A stretch of DNA of 64,000 nucleotides from Prevotella sp. oral taxon 376 (GTDB lineage: Bacteria; Bacteroidota; Bacteroidia; Bacteroidales; Bacteroidaceae). A model generated the notes under the pieces. It was not told where the DNA came from. It did not search any database and worked only from the letters and a program-made list of their open reading frames with translations. Positions 61,703-64,000 of this stretch are shown here, piece by piece. Position 1 is the first letter of the stretch. Each line of letters begins with the position of its first letter. The stretch lies in NCBI RefSeq assembly GCF_003043945.1, contig NZ_PYXG01000001.1:1283501-1347500 (forward strand), in the 5' to 3' direction. The translations under genes were made by a program, and so were the position numbers.

Positions 61703-61865
61703 TTATTGTTTTAATTGTAAAGTATCAAATAAATCTGGTATTAGTATAGATGGTCCGAATACATAGTCTGCCCCTCCCAAAAACATAATGCCATTTCTCA
61801 GTACAGATTGATTGTCGGGGCTATCAATGGATTTGGCCCAATTATACCCTACGATTGTTTTTTTT
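61703..61865 (-). pseudogene. 3' end of a lost gene upstream of the lipoprotein
   Basis: The minus strand has a gene-like frame KKTIVGYNWAKSIDSPDNQS then VLRNGIMFLGGADYVFGPSI, LIPDLFDTLQLKQ-stop. No start codon or beginning is visible: upstream is an A-tract and AT-rich DNA. Not recognised; it may be the C-terminal end of a large secreted or polymorphic-toxin-type protein. Confidence 0.5.
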
Positions 61866-62399
61866 CATATTTTTTTAGATCGTGTATTGATGAGGTATGA
61901 CTTACATGAATACATACTGGGTATGTCAAGAGAATATAGGTATTCAATTCAGATTAACACATAATAATGAAAACTCTTATTTTTTGCCTATCTGCATGCA
62001 TCCCCAAAAGTTTGTATCAAATTAAAATTCTTTCCATAGGCATACTCTAATATGTGGTAAACATTCGCAATAATACTAAAAAAATCTTCAATTTGCAAAG
62101 ATTTGCTCTGTAAAAATTATACGGAGCCTGTATTTTTAATATTTGACTATCAAAAGTCGGTAATATTTCCTAATGTGATACATGTCTTTTAACCGTTACT
62201 TACCTGTTTGACTTGTCATTTAAACGACTAGGCAAACTCGTCGGCAGGCATCACATCGTATCACATCACATAGCACAGATAGTACTGATTAAGCAATTTA
62301 GGATATATATATATAATAATGTGTAAAGATTCTCTTGACTTGATATTAGTCAAGAGAAGAGAGGAAATCATAGAAAAATAAAAAATATTTCTCGGAATA
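61866..62399. other. AT-rich region upstream of the rRNA promoter
   Basis: No coding frame of interest. AT-rich tracts, and a CACATCG/TATCACATCACAT simple repeat near 62250-62272. The AT-rich DNA just before the promoter may act as an UP-type element. Confidence 0.45.
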
Positions 62400-62431
62400 T
62401 TTGGAGGATATAAAAAATCTATTTACCTTTG
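62400..62431 (+). promoter_or_regulatory. rRNA operon promoter
   Basis: TTTG (62400-62403), 20-bp spacer, TACCTTTG (62424-62431): a full consensus Bacteroidota promoter. Transcription would start near 62438, leaving a ~270-nt leader before 16S rRNA. Confidence 0.8.
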
Positions 62432-62710
62432 CACTCGCTTTCGCCCATTTTGCGGGTCGTTAGCTTGATATTTTTCGTTCTTTGGCATTCTTACATAGAG
62501 AGACAGGTAGTACAGGAAGTCCAGGCATTCTCCTTCCCGGCGCTCGTTGCCCGGTTTGGTTTTTGCCTGTCATTTTTCAGGAAGAGTCCGTTTTTCCCTT
62601 TTCCTTGATTGGTATTGGGAAGATTCCACGGATTCCGGATAGCCGTTCTGACCGGATCGGCGCGCGCCGTTTCCTTTTTTGGGAATTTGGCGCCGCCACA
62701 TGATTTTTTA

Positions 62711-64000
<1,290 letters not shown>

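Overview
The window is Bacteroidota (order Bacteroidales, probably Prevotellaceae-like). The evidence is a Bacteroidota-type 16S rRNA gene at the right edge, many promoters with the TTTG / ~20 bp / TAnnTTTG pattern, SPII lipoproteins, a PorT-type beta-barrel protein, a Porin_O_P protein, and an integrated CTnDOT-family conjugative transposon. Genus and species cannot be fixed without a database comparison.

Region 1 (1-10.6 kb) is chromosomal. It holds the 3' end of a BlaI-type repressor with an M56/BlaR1-type protease carrying a TonB C-terminal domain, a TPR protein, a secreted six-hairpin-type glycosidase flanked by fragments of an AraC regulator and a histidine kinase, an outer-membrane beta-barrel protein, an LtaS/sulfatase-fold membrane transferase, an MgtC-like protein and nicotinate phosphoribosyltransferase.

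Region 2 (10.67-19.93 kb) is a compact nine-gene plus-strand unit behind one strong promoter. Its genes are a PhoU-like DUF47 protein, a polytopic membrane protein fused to a LuxR-type helix-turn-helix, a phosphate-selective-type porin, a lamin-tail lipoprotein, a CYTH-like protein followed by a clear CYTH (triphosphate-tunnel) enzyme, an SLC13-type anion transporter, an unknown two-helix membrane protein and a small lipoprotein. I read it as a candidate phosphate/polyphosphate acquisition and sensing system.

Region 3 (about 20.0-60.4 kb) is a CTnDOT-family element. It has an IntDOT-type integrase with the family's unusual Ser259, excisionase-like HTH genes, a DUF3945 protein, topoisomerase III, a DUF1896 protein, a very large methylase/helicase, an RteC-type regulator, and mobA/mobB/mobC. 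The type IV secretion genes are missing. Only the first ~32 codons of traA remain, joined to the tail of another tyrosine recombinase, and pcfK is shortened nearby, so the element looks mobilizable rather than self-transmissible. The methylase/helicase gene is split by a full group II intron (49325-51792) between helicase motifs V and VI, and an IS982-family element (52762-53930, TAGAA duplication) cuts off its last ~70 codons. Cargo includes a minus-strand cluster of surface and secreted proteins (28.9-36.0 kb), a DUF4143 ATPase, a one-protein hybrid two-component system, and an AT-rich three-gene ABC-three-component (ABC-3C) conflict/defence operon (54.2-57.1 kb).

The strongest new regulatory signal is a 22-bp motif found before three element promoters (traA, DUF3945-topB, excisionase operon). 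In each case it lies exactly 36 nt upstream of a TAnnTTTG box. Other notable signals are a -1 frameshift slippery heptamer in rteC, a nine-copy 41-bp tandem array, and a conserved leader shared by two unrelated secreted-protein genes.

Region 4 (60.4-64 kb) carries small remnants (an HTH gene fragment, a truncated gene followed by a lipoprotein), then a consensus rRNA promoter and the first ~1.29 kb of 16S rRNA.
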